Of a stretch of DNA of 64,000 nt, positions 54,750-64,000 are shown in pieces. Below the pieces are notes generated by a model. That model did not search any database. It saw nothing but the letters and a program-made list of their open reading frames with translations, and was not told where the DNA came from. Made by a program: the position numbers and the translations under genes. The stretch lies in the NCBI RefSeq assembly GCF_036711975.1, contig NC_091968.1:28257001-28321000 (forward strand), written 5' to 3'. Each line of letters begins with the position of its first letter. Positions within the stretch are counted from its first letter, which is position 1. This DNA comes from Onthophagus taurus (taxonomy: Eukaryota; Arthropoda; Insecta; Coleoptera; Scarabaeidae).

Positions 54750-55707
54750 TTTCAGTACTAATTTTTCGAAAGTCTATATTTCCGTCAATCTGGCGAATCG
54801 CCCATGTTATTCCTATTCCAAAAATTAAATCTCCGTCCCGTGTTGGAGACTTTCGACCCATTTCTATTCTATCTACGTTGTCAAAAGTTATTGAACGTTT
54901 AGCTTATTTATAGATTTAGAAATATCTTGAGGAGTTTAATCTGATTAACAAGTTCCAGCCTGGTTTTCGTGAAGGGCATGGTACTACTACAGCACTGATT
55001 AAGATCATCGATGATATTAGATCTGCTTGTGATAAGCGTTGTGTTACCTTGCTAGTGTTGATTTTAGTAAGTCCTTTGATTCTGTGGACCATGCCCTCCT
55101 GTTAACTAGGCTTTCTGCTTTTGTTTTACCTCTTCTTGTGTATCTTGGTTCCAGTCCTACCTTTCCTATCTGTTGACATCAAATGTGGAGTTCCCCAGGG
55201 CAGTGTGCTGAGTTCTTTGCTCTTCTCAATTTTCATAAATAGTATTAATGATGGTGTCTCGTGTAACTATCATTTGTATACAGGTGAACTTCAATTTTAT
55301 ATTTCGTCAACTGTTAACAACCTCCCAGATGCTTTGTTGCATCTTAACAACGATCTCTCTAGTGTATTTGACTGGTATAGACGTCATGGACTTAACCTGA
55401 ATTCAGGTAAAACGCAACCCATTGCATTTGGCACAATTTAATTCCTTAACTACCCTTTAACTGAGGCTTGACGACACCGTTATTCCGTTTTCTAATACGG
55501 TCAAAAAACTTGGTGTGGTTCAGGGAGTCTGTAAGAGGGATTTTTGATTTAAGAAAGTTTCAGCACATTACTCCATATAGTAACAACCTGCAGATGATAA
55601 CTTGCCAGAGTCGTAGATCATTTCGTATGCTTACTATGTTATATAAAATTGTCCATACCCGCATTCCTGCTTATTTGTCTGATGCCTTTCACTTTTTAGC
55701 GAAATAA
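54750..55707 (+). pseudogene. CR1/Jockey-like reverse transcriptase
   Basis: Readable blocks in order: FPSIWRIAHVIPIPK, SPSRVGDFRPISILSTLSKV, FQPGFREGHGTTTALIKIID, VDFSKSFDSVDHALLLTRLS (catalytic-region Asp), CGVPQGSVLSSLLFSIFIND-like sequence, YTGELQFYISS in the YADD position (YADD lost) and WYRRHGLNLNSGKTQPIAFG. The C-terminal block is RRSFRMLTMLYKIVHTRIPA, then YLSDAF. These are the RT motifs of CR1/Jockey LINEs. Several stops interrupt it and the 5' end is missing. Confidence 0.8.
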
Positions 55708-57080
55708 AGCTTGTGTCGCCTTTGGCCAGTGCCGGAGGGCTGTCGGGAGGACTTGGGGTCTGTCTCCCAAGATAGCCCTGTGGATCTACAACCGCCGTTG
55801 TTCGACCAATGCTAACTTACGGTGCGGTGGTATGGTGGACTAGAACTTCTAAGTCTACCGCCACCATTGCACTTAATAGAATACAGAGACTCGCGTGTCT
55901 GTATGTTACAGGTGCGCTGCGATCAACCCCCACAGCGGCCATGGAAATCATGTTAAATTTACCACCACTCAACCTATATATCCAGAAAGTGGCGTTGGTA
56001 ACTATGAAACGACTACAATCAGTAGGAACTATGAAGGATGAGGACGCTGGCAGCAGTTCAACACTCTGGAGGGAAGCAGTGTTAGACACACCCCTACTCG
56101 AGTGTAAGACTGATCACAGACCAGCAAAATATGTTTTCTCAAAGAAGTACCTCACCCACGTCAGTCCCACAGTAGTAGATGTACATAGAACTGGAAATGA
56201 CGAAATGGTGCAGGCGCGGGGGTATTCTCTCACGATCCCCTGATTCGCCTCTCAGAACCTTTAGGGTCCAGCACCACCGTCATACAAGCGGAACTAACTG
56301 CTATTAAACTTGCTGCTGACTGCATTGTTGAATCCAACAAGCGGGGTAAGTGTTTTACTATTTTTACAGACAGTAAACAACCTCTTTCAGCTTTAAGCAG
56401 AGTTATTATAACGTCTGCAGTAGTTATGGATTGTCACAAAGCACTGGAGGAGACCGCGAAATACAATTCTGTCAGAATCCAGTGGATTAAAGGGCATTCC
56501 GGCTCCAAGGGTAACAACCACGCGGACAGGCTAGCCAAACGTGCTGCCGGTAGAGCTCCCTGTGCACCCGAGCCGATAATTACTCCCTCCTTAGCCACTC
56601 ATATCGAGTTAATTAAGCACATTACCCACAAAAAATTTTTAAACGGGTGGGACCGTACCCCGGGCTGTCATCTCGCTAAGGAATTGTTAAAATATCCTTC
56701 AGCCGTAACAGCCCAGTTCTTCGTAGGGCTCGGTAAAAATGCCCTTCGCACTGCCACAGGTCTCCTCACGGGACACTGTAAAGTAAATAAGCACCTTCAA
56801 AACATGAAGCTTGCTGACTCCCCTCTCTGTCGAGCCTGTGAACAGGATGACGAGACGGTTAAACACATCTTGTGTGATTGCCCCTCTCTGACCGACCTCA
56901 GAATGAGGACCTTCGGGGAGGAATGGCCAACCACAGATGACATCAGGAATACACCTCTAGGAGCTGTCCTAGTCTTTGGTAAATCCTTAGGCTGGTTGAT
57001 GTGACCAGAGTGTGTAATGGGAGGATGCACAAGGGGCCCAATGGGGCCTAAGTGTGGCGTGCGGTTTTGCATGCACTCCC
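55708..57080 (+). pseudogene. LINE with RNase H domain (I/R1-like), 3' part
   Basis: It starts in the RT connection (ACVAFGQCRRAVGRTWGLSP, ALWIY), followed after a one-base insertion by VVRPMLTYGAVVWWTRTS. The RNase H domain follows: VIQAELTAIKLAADCIVESN (catalytic Glu), FTIFTDSKQPLSALS (Asp), IQWIKGHSGSKGNNHADRLA (final Asp-containing block). The C-terminal zinc-knuckle-like segment is SPLCRACEQDDETVKHILCD, then CPSLTDLRMR. The long last frame (56426-57004) is intact, ending GKSLGWLM. One or two frameshifts lie upstream. The 5' end joins directly to the previous LINE's 3' end. Confidence 0.85.
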
Positions 57081-57089
57081 CTATCTTCT

Positions 57090-57797
57090 GATAGATTTCC
57101 TTCTATTTTCGTTTTTTTCCTCTCCTGAGCAAGACTCTTGAGCTGCTGCATAGTCTTCTCTCAGCTGGTTGCAATCTGCGTCACTGCCTCTTCTCATATT
57201 GTTTTCGATCTCCTTATGTGTCACTGCGCTCTAGTCTCCATGTTCATCCGTAGTTTCCTCACCTGTTCCATTCGTCTGAAGTAGCCAAACCAACACAACT
57301 GTCTAGTCTATCCTTAATCATCCTCTGATCCGTATTCTGTCCCGTCGTGTCTTTTCTGCAACTCTCCGGAGGCACTTCATTTGGATTGAATTAACTCCAC
57401 TGATATTCCTATTTGCGGTTCTACTTTCACTGCTATAGTTAAGTATAGGCTCAATGATCGCTTTATAAACCCATGTGCTCCGGCTTATTTCGTCCTTTCC
57501 AAACATACAACGACTCAGGACATAGTAAACCGTGGTAGCGTTGTCCACTCTGTTTCTAACTTTTTCAGTAAGCTTGCCCGTTTAGTGGATTGTCGTGTTC
57601 AGATATTGATAGCTGTTGATCTGGGTGAGAAGTTGATTATCAAATTCGATGTGGATGTTATCCACCTGTTCCTCTGTCCTTGTCACTACCATAACTTGAT
57701 TCTTCACCTTGTTCAATATCATGTTTTCCTCTTCGAATCTGCAATGAGAACTACAATGTCTGCATATATTAGAGCATATGATCGGACTGAGGTTGAG
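57090..57797 (-). pseudogene. RTE-like LINE fragment 2
   Basis: Almost the same sequence as 52745-53345. Here the upstream catalytic region is still visible in the minus strand (YADIVVLIADSKRKT), followed by KAIIEPILNYSSESRTANRN, then MKCLRRVAEKTRRDRIR. It is bounded on both sides by copies of the RNase H LINE's 3' end. Confidence 0.75.
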
Positions 57798-58180
57798 CAG
57801 GTCTCCTCACGGGACACTGTAAAGTAAATAAGCACCTTCAAAACATGAAGCTTGCTGACTCCCCTCTCTGTCGAGCCTGTGAACAGGATGACGAGACGGT
57901 TAAACACATCTTGTGTGATTGTGCCCCTCTCTGATCGACCTCAGAATGAGGACCTTCGGGGAGGAATGGCCAACCACAGATGACATCAGGAATACACCTC
58001 TAGGAGCTGTCCTAGTCTTTGGTAAATCCTTAGGCTGGTTGATGTGACCAGAGTGTGTAATGGGAGGATGCACAAGGGGCCCAATGGGGCCTAAGTGTGG
58101 CGTACGGTTTTGCATGCACTCCCTAATCCATACATACACATACATACAACTGACTGTCGATCCGTTACATAATTCAAATA
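57798..58180 (+). repeat. Second copy of the RNase H LINE 3' end
   Basis: 58123 minus 57798 corresponds to 56758-57080: caggtctcctcacgggacac through ttttgcatgcactccc, with few differences and a two-base insertion that breaks the frame. The copy ends with aatccatacatacacatac, a simple tail that fits a LINE 3' terminus and is lacking at 57080. Confidence 0.92.
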
Positions 58181-58379
58181 TGCTCATTCGCTCAATTTTA
58201 TTAGCACATCATTTAGTATTACTTTAATTAACATATACACTGTTAATTATAAACTATCAATAGAATAACACATAAAAGAAGTTGGGATAAATGAAATTTT
58301 TTTTCCATGTAAGCAACAGTTTATTCATGTTTTCCCCAGACGTTTAAATACATAATGTTAGATCTGTCAGAGTTGGCAT

Positions 58380-60010
58380 CCATCTTTTGAGGTAGGTTAA
58401 ATCTTCCGGACTGGTAGATGTTTCCCGGGTACGAAAAGAGAATTTATTTATTTAGCCTTTTCTGCATCCGCGGTCCGGGGCCGCTGTTATTGACTGAAAA
58501 GAGAGGAGAAGGAGAGTCCGGAGACGGCCTTATTCCAACGTCGCGAAGCGCTCCCGGCTCCGTACGCTATCTGTCTCAGTTCGGTTGATTCCGAGAGGAA
58601 AAAGGGGACTCCTGCCGCTTCAAAAACTGTCGGTCCATGAGCTTTTCTGTCCGAACGATTCCGTCAGAGGGGATAAATATTCCGAGAAATTGAAGTACAA
58701 AGCTCTACTTAAACGCCGAAATGCTTGAAGGAAAATCAATGCTCTCGACGTCGAAGCCGTTCGGTTCATATAAGTAGTTTTGGGTGTCCGTTCGCGAATT
58801 GTTCTCGTTTGAAGGGATGGAACATTAAATAAACGTTGGCTATAAGCGAGGCAATATAAATTAACATTGCTGAGTTTTCCGGTTACAGTTTCCCCGGGAC
58901 TCCGGCTTTTATTTACGGCCACTGCAATGGCACCGGTAGCGCAATTTTTCTCCGTAACACCGGATCCAGATTTTATTGGATCTCGCTTTTCCCCTAACCT
59001 CCACCGCTTCTTCCTTCGACCGCGTTATTGATTAATGCCCCCGAGGCTCTCAACTAAAATAACGCGACAACCGATTGCTGGGAAACATGATTATTTCCCA
59101 GTAGAAACCTTTTTAATCTACTACATTGTTTGATCAAAGATTGCCCTTTCTTGTAACTCCGATACCATGATCAACGAGGGAAAATCCAACCCAAATAAAC
59201 AGAATTAAAGCTGCAGAGAGCCCACAAATCATGCACCCGTCCGCAGCGGGAAAACTTGGAACGGAGACAGGGAAATTGAGGGGGGGAAATGGCCCACCTT
59301 GAATCGGAAAAATGTTCGGCGTTCCCTTTAAAAAGGGCCAATATTTTACCGGGCGCGGGCTAACTCCGGCACCCTCTCGGGAAACAGGAAGAAGTAATAC
59401 GAAGAAAAAAAGAACCATCGCTGTGGGGACTTCCCCCGTAGTATCGATTACCACCCCACTTCTTTACGATTTTCAAACTCGATTTTTATCACATTGGTTA
59501 TTTAAAACTTTAGAAGAATTAGTATTTTTGCGATTAAAAGGGACAGTGAAAAAAATTCGTAACAATTTAATGCAAGACAATCGATAGTCGACCTAGTACC
59601 GGTAATAAATTAAATTTTATCGCACGAAATAAATGTAAACCGTTCAGAAAATTGCACGCGCGCCGTAAATTGGAATTTATACGAACCAGGCGATTTTTTA
59701 TTATTATAACCGACGCGCTTTACAAGAACAAATGACGTCATTTGAATGCGACCGATGCAATTTAACCCCCCCGCGATTTTATTATTTGCACGCTCGAAAC
59801 AAGGACGGTTAATCCTTAACCGTTTTGTTAACGCAATTACTAACAAGGTCGTCTATGACACAACTAGGAAACATCACCAACCCGGAGGCTGCTTATTATG
59901 TTAAAGCAATGTGGGCTCTCGTACAAAGAGGAGGATCTCGCGGATTTCGAAAGCTTGCTAGTGTAAACCGCACCATTTTCGCGCAAAGAGACAGAACCAA
60001 GTTACACTAA
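58380..60010. other. CpG-rich islands 11 and 12
   Basis: The largest island (58380-59600) has long complex sequence (gatttttattggatctcgct, aaatgttcggcgttcccttt) and no domain in any frame. It is followed by a CpG-rich stretch to 60010 in which one plus-strand frame (59825-60010, MLTQLLTRSSMTQLGNITNP) is open without a recognised domain. Positions 58181-58379 and 60011-60375 are AT-rich and show nothing recognisable. Confidence 0.4.
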
Positions 60011-60374
60011 TTTACTAACGCTTTGAGGAGACAAAATAAAACACATTCAAAGCTAATACCACAATTAACAAACTCCGAAATTAAGTTGTCTAAAAGGTAA
60101 TACTAAAGATAATTATATCGGACTAACAATTCCTTTTGAATTGCAAAACGCAACGTGAACTAATTGAAATTTAGAATCCACACTGATTTAATAATGGAGA
60201 TATTAAATTTGATATAACAAAAAATAATTGTTAGGTGAAGGTTAATTTCCTGTCGGGCATAAACAAACGGCATTCTGTTGCATTTTAAGAAACAATCTGT
60301 GCTAGAACACCACTGTAGAGGCGACCGAATCTCAGTCAAAGTCAGAATCTAAGCTGAGGTGCGAGATTTGAGGG

Positions 60375-61485
60375 TAAGCTAACTAGTGCTACCTAACACT
60401 GTTACTAGAACTAACACTAGATCTAGAACTAGAAACAAACTCTCTTAAGACGGCTAAACCTGATTGTTTCTAGTTCTAGATCTAGTGTTAGTTCTAGTAT
60501 CAGTGTTAGATAGCGCTAGTTAGCACTAAATAGTGTTAGGTTGTGTGTTGTTTGTGAACTAAAACTAGAACTAACACTAGACCTAGAACTAGAAACAATC
60601 GGGTTTAGCCGAACGTCTCTTAAGACGGCTAAACCCGATTGTTTCTAGTTCTAGATCTAGTGTTAGTACTAGTATCAGTATTAGATAGTGCTAATTAGCA
60701 CTAGATAGTGCTAGGTTGTGTATTATTAGTGAACTAAAACTACAACCAACACTAAACCTAGAACTACAAACATTCGGGTTTTGCCTCATGTCTCTTAAGA
60801 CGGCTTAACCCGATTGTTTCTAGTTCTAGATCTAATGTTAGTTCTAGTAACGGTGTTACATAGCGCTAGTTAGCACTACGAGCAGATAGTGCTAGGTTGT
60901 GTATTACTAGTGTACTAATACTAGACCTAGAACTAGAAACATTCGGATTTAGCCGCACGTCTCTTAAGACGGCTAAACCCGACCGTTTCTAGTTCTAGAT
61001 CTAATGTTAGTTCTAGTAACGGTATTACATAGCGCCAGTTAACACTAAATAGTGCTAAATATTGTGTATTACTAGTGAACTAAAAGTAGAACTAATACTA
61101 GACCTAGAACTAGAAACAATCGGGTTTAGCCGAACGTCTCTTAAGACGGCTAAACCCGATTGTTTCTAATTCTAGATCTAGTGTTAGTTCTAGTAATAGT
61201 GTTAGGTAGCGCTAGTTAGCACTAGATACTGCTAGGTTGCGTATTGTTTGCGAACTAAAACTAACACTAGACCTAGAACTAGAAATATTCGGGTTTAGCC
61301 GCACGTCCCTTCAGACGGCTAAACCCGATTGTTTCTAGTTCTAGATCTAGTGTAAGTTCTAGTGACAGTGTTAGGTAGTGCTAGTTAACACTAGATGGTG
61401 CTAGATTGCGTATTGTTTGCGAACTAAAACTAACACTAGACCTAGAACTAGAAAGTTTCGGGTTTAGCCGTGCGCCTTCAGACCC
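60375..61485. repeat. Second array of TTAA-junction palindromic units, opposite orientation
   Basis: The same unit as at 49625-51510, but with its asymmetric ends reversed (linker ttgtgtgttgtttgtgaact; junctions cgaacgtctcTTAAgacggc). Junctions lie near 60442, 60617, 60792, 60961, 61138 and 61308 (169-177 bp apart). Here the arms read caatcggg...cccgattg instead of cattcggg...cccgaatg. The right end is a solo arm, gggtttagccgtgcgccttc, at 61466-61482. Confidence 0.96.
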
Positions 61486-62600
61486 AATAATACCCAAAAC
61501 GTGTGTTCCGCATATCGCAGTGTGCGCGTTTTTGTGTTTTGGTCTTAAAACGGTAAAAATATGACAATATTTATCTATATTATGGGTAAAGCAGACTGGA
61601 CCACTGGGAAAAGCTGCAAAACATTATCTAGTTTAATTTAGTGTTAAAAATAAGTAACTAATTAGTATGTATTTACTAGGTGTTATACAACTGTGCTATG
61701 CATAATATAGAAAAAAAAATTATTGTCGACTTTATTTGACAGAATTTGTTTTTCAGATGAAGAGATAAACTTGCTAATGTGCTTTTGGATGAAAAACAAA
61801 TATACAAAGAAGTCAAAATGGCTTCGTCGTTTTATCTCCTTGGCATTTTTATTATTTAACTTTAACTTTTTTTTTAAATTTTAACTATCTATACCATAAA
61901 GAAGTCAGAACTGTTATGAAAGGCTACTTATATTATATAAGCCATTCATCTTCAAGTGTCGCTTTTTCTGTCATTTAATTTAGTATTTTTCTGGTGTTTT
62001 ACGCCAAACTGATAAGCGTCTTTTTGGAATCTCTTTAGCATCTTGAAAATGAAAAGCTACGACGAATGTAAAAGAACTCCAAAGGAAACAAAGCGGAGTC
62101 GGTGTTTTATTCTACCTTATTGGCCTCTTTGCAATTTCGCTTGAGTTTCTTATACTACTTCAATTTGGGAGTTTCTGCCACATTATTGATATCTTTCTGC
62201 TTTCTCTTTAGCACGCTAAACATAGTTACCAATTTTCTTTGGCTTATTTATCTTCTTGTTGATATGTTTTAAGAGTTTGAATTCATATAGAAATAAGGAA
62301 GCTTTCGAATGAACAACAAATTCACAAAAAAGACGGCTAGATGAATTCCAAATTATGTCTTTTTATTATAATCTATTTATTCTAGAAAAAATCCTGATTG
62401 CATTAAGCTAATCTTTGACTTATAGCAGTTTCCAACTTAATAGTAATAATTAATGATTGCAAGATATTCTTAAACTTTTAAAGATTAAGAGAAAATTTGA
62501 ATTAGTTTTATAAAGTTCTTTGAAAACACATATAAAATAAAATATATTGTGATATATTTTGTTTAATATTTAAAAGAAAAGTGGAGATAAAATAAGGGTT
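61486..62600. other. AT-rich stretch
   Basis: No gene, repeat or domain recognised. Several T-rich runs (for example near 61870) and short frames only. Confidence 0.5.
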
Positions 62601-62639
62601 GATTTAAAAAGAGGATTCTATTCACAGTTCCAGTAAGCT

Positions 62640-63330
62640 GAGCCAAAACAAACCCTGCTCGAGAGACGGAAGATCGGATAAAAATTACTCGAATTTTTCT
62701 TGCGGAAAATTCAATAAGGGTCCTACCGGCGAATGATCGGGTACTCCGTCCCCTTTCGCTCCGCTTCCCCCGATTTTCCGCGACCCCCACACCGTCTCGG
62801 TTCGCTCGAAATATAATAGAGCAAATCGGCGGAAAGGAGAGGAAATTCCTTCTTCGAGCAGTACGTATCGATAAACATATTGTGTGTCGACGAAGTGACC
62901 TCCTCTCCCGCCCCCACTATAAACCCCTCAACATCACCCTTCACTAACCCCATAACCATTTTCTTCTTTTTATCCATTCTTTTTTAACCGGAAATCTCTT
63001 TTTCGTTGTTTTCCGTTATTTTACGTCATTCCGGTTTTATTTAATAGGGGATACGACAAATGGGGTGCGAGGGTAAGTCGAAGACGGTAAAAGAAGAAAA
63101 GAGCATCACCATCTTGATGCTCTTTAACGTCGCGTAAAAATGGCCCGAGCAGATTTTCAATTTCCTAATGGAAAACTTTAAAACTTTAATCGCCCCCTCG
63201 TCTTTCGCCTACGTCAAAGCTCGTACCTCCCCCTTAGGTTCCGACTTTGAGTGAGGTTCGGTCGTCTCCATAGTGGTGTTCTAACCCCGATTGTTTTCTA
63301 AGAGGCAACAGAATGACGTTTGTCTATGTC
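62640..63330. other. CpG-rich island 13
   Basis: A CpG-rich block including ggtttgccgctccgcttccc-like sequence and the hairpin-like agcatcaccatcttgatgct near 63105. Frames at 62563-62790 and 62723-62977 (minus) show no domain. Confidence 0.4.
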
Positions 63331-63552
63331 CGACAGGCAATTAATTTTCACCAAACAATTTTTTTCTTATTATTTTTCTTTTAAATTTAATATCTCCGTT
63401 GTTGAATCACCTGTGTCAAGTTGGCACTACATCTTGCCATTTGAATAAAAAAAATTATTGCATTAATTGACGCTCAATTTGTTGTAATTTGTCGTAAAGT
63501 TTACAAATTTGTCGCGTTCTTTTTTATAAACAATATTTGAAATATAATATAC

Positions 63553-63600
63553 AATATTAAACTAAAATTAGAACTTTCGGGTTTTGCCGTGCATCTTTTA
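63553..63600. repeat. Solo end of the TTAA palindromic family
   Basis: actaaaattagaactttcgg leads into gttttgccgtgcatctttta, a mutated version of the terminal arm seen at 61466-61482. There is no mirror arm. Confidence 0.6.
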
Positions 63601-63637
63601 ATAAAAGGTTTAATCAGTTAGAAGAACAGGATAAAAG

Positions 63638-63835
63638 AAAGGTAGAAACGTGCGGATTGTTCATAGACGATGACTACAGCTTCCTAGGGCAAGTCCAGAC
63701 GAATTAGTGAGACAAGGAGTTGTTGTGAAAATAAAGTGCCCTTTCTTCGCATACCATATGCATCCCAAGGATGCCATAAAACAAACAAAAAAATACTTTC
63801 TGGAAATGGAATCAAAAAAGAGACTGTTTTAAAAT
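63638..63835 (+). pseudogene. YqaJ/lambda-exonuclease-type recombinase domain remnant
   Basis: One frame gives CGLFIDDDYSFLG. A one-base deletion shifts to ASPDELVRQGVVVKIKCPFF, then MHPKDAIKQTKKYFLEMESK, and a stop. The SPD...(E/K)IKCP pattern with an upstream IDxxxSFL matches the YqaJ-type nuclease domain, found in insects near DNA transposons. The usual EIK is KIK here, so a catalytic Glu is lost. This is therefore a dead copy. Confidence 0.6.
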
Positions 63836-64000
63836 AAAGTATCAGTTAGGTAAGCATTTATGGATGTCGGATTTACAATTATATTAATTCAAATGATTCG
63901 ATTTTTTTAAATGTTCTTGCTGGTTCTAAATTTTATGTACAATTCTGGCACTCGAGACAGCCTCAACATCACCTGGAATTACCCTCAAAAAATTCCTAAA

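Noticed and set aside
49625..61485. Telomere-derived repeat, because CTAG occurs every six bases in the arms
   Set aside because: The hexamers are not a telomeric TTAGG/TCAGG type, occur only in the arms, and are mirrored about TTAA.

Overview
The window reads as nuclear DNA of an insect; a beetle-like holometabolous insect is my guess, but the sequence does not fix the order. It is AT-rich and has spliced genes with GT..AG introns. Three conserved animal genes cluster in the left half. They are an ADAM17/TACE metalloprotease on the minus strand (1570-12542), the beta subunit of ER glucosidase II head-to-head with it (13274-14881, plus), and dihydroorotate dehydrogenase (25581-26908, plus). 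A fourth intact spliced frame, a short THAP-domain protein related to P-element transposases (23577-24570, minus), sits among transposon debris and may be domesticated or a remnant. ADAM17 carries two neighbouring, phase-matched, divergent copies of one exon in its metalloprotease domain, which looks like mutually exclusive splicing.

Everything else is repeats and transposons, plus CpG-rich single-copy islands. The 8.2-kb intron of the ADAM17 gene holds a Tc1 element and a three-level nest of elements: a TTAA element containing a TA element with 183-bp internal repeats, which contains a mariner-like element. Between 15.2 and 24.6 kb are a piggyBac remnant, a 13-copy 347/350-bp satellite that overlaps a MADF-type exon, a 112-bp minisatellite and a Harbinger pair. 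From 31.5 to 35.4 kb a 483-bp satellite is embedded in a mariner-like element. From 36.6 to 43.1 kb lies a decayed LINE carrying three later insertions (Tc1-like, hAT, Harbinger MITE), each with a readable target-site duplication. From 52.6 to 58.2 kb are RTE-like, CR1/Jockey-like and RNase H-bearing LINE fragments.

The most distinctive structure is a family of about 175-bp units whose ends meet head to head at TTAA, so that each junction is a palindrome. Single or paired copies are scattered through the window. Two arrays, at 49.6-51.5 kb and 60.4-61.5 kb, lie in opposite orientation. The two palindrome arms change together between arrays and between some units. I read this as a TTAA-targeting MITE that has inserted into its own ends and become a satellite.

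From 27 kb to the right end no conserved gene is visible. This 37 kb alternates between AT-rich repeats and CpG-rich islands without codon structure (28.6-30.9, 35.7-36.6, 43.2-44.9, 48.3-49.2, 51.8-52.4, 58.4-60.0 and 62.6-63.3 kb). Such a layout fits a regulatory desert or a giant intron of a gene whose exons lie outside the window; that is inference.
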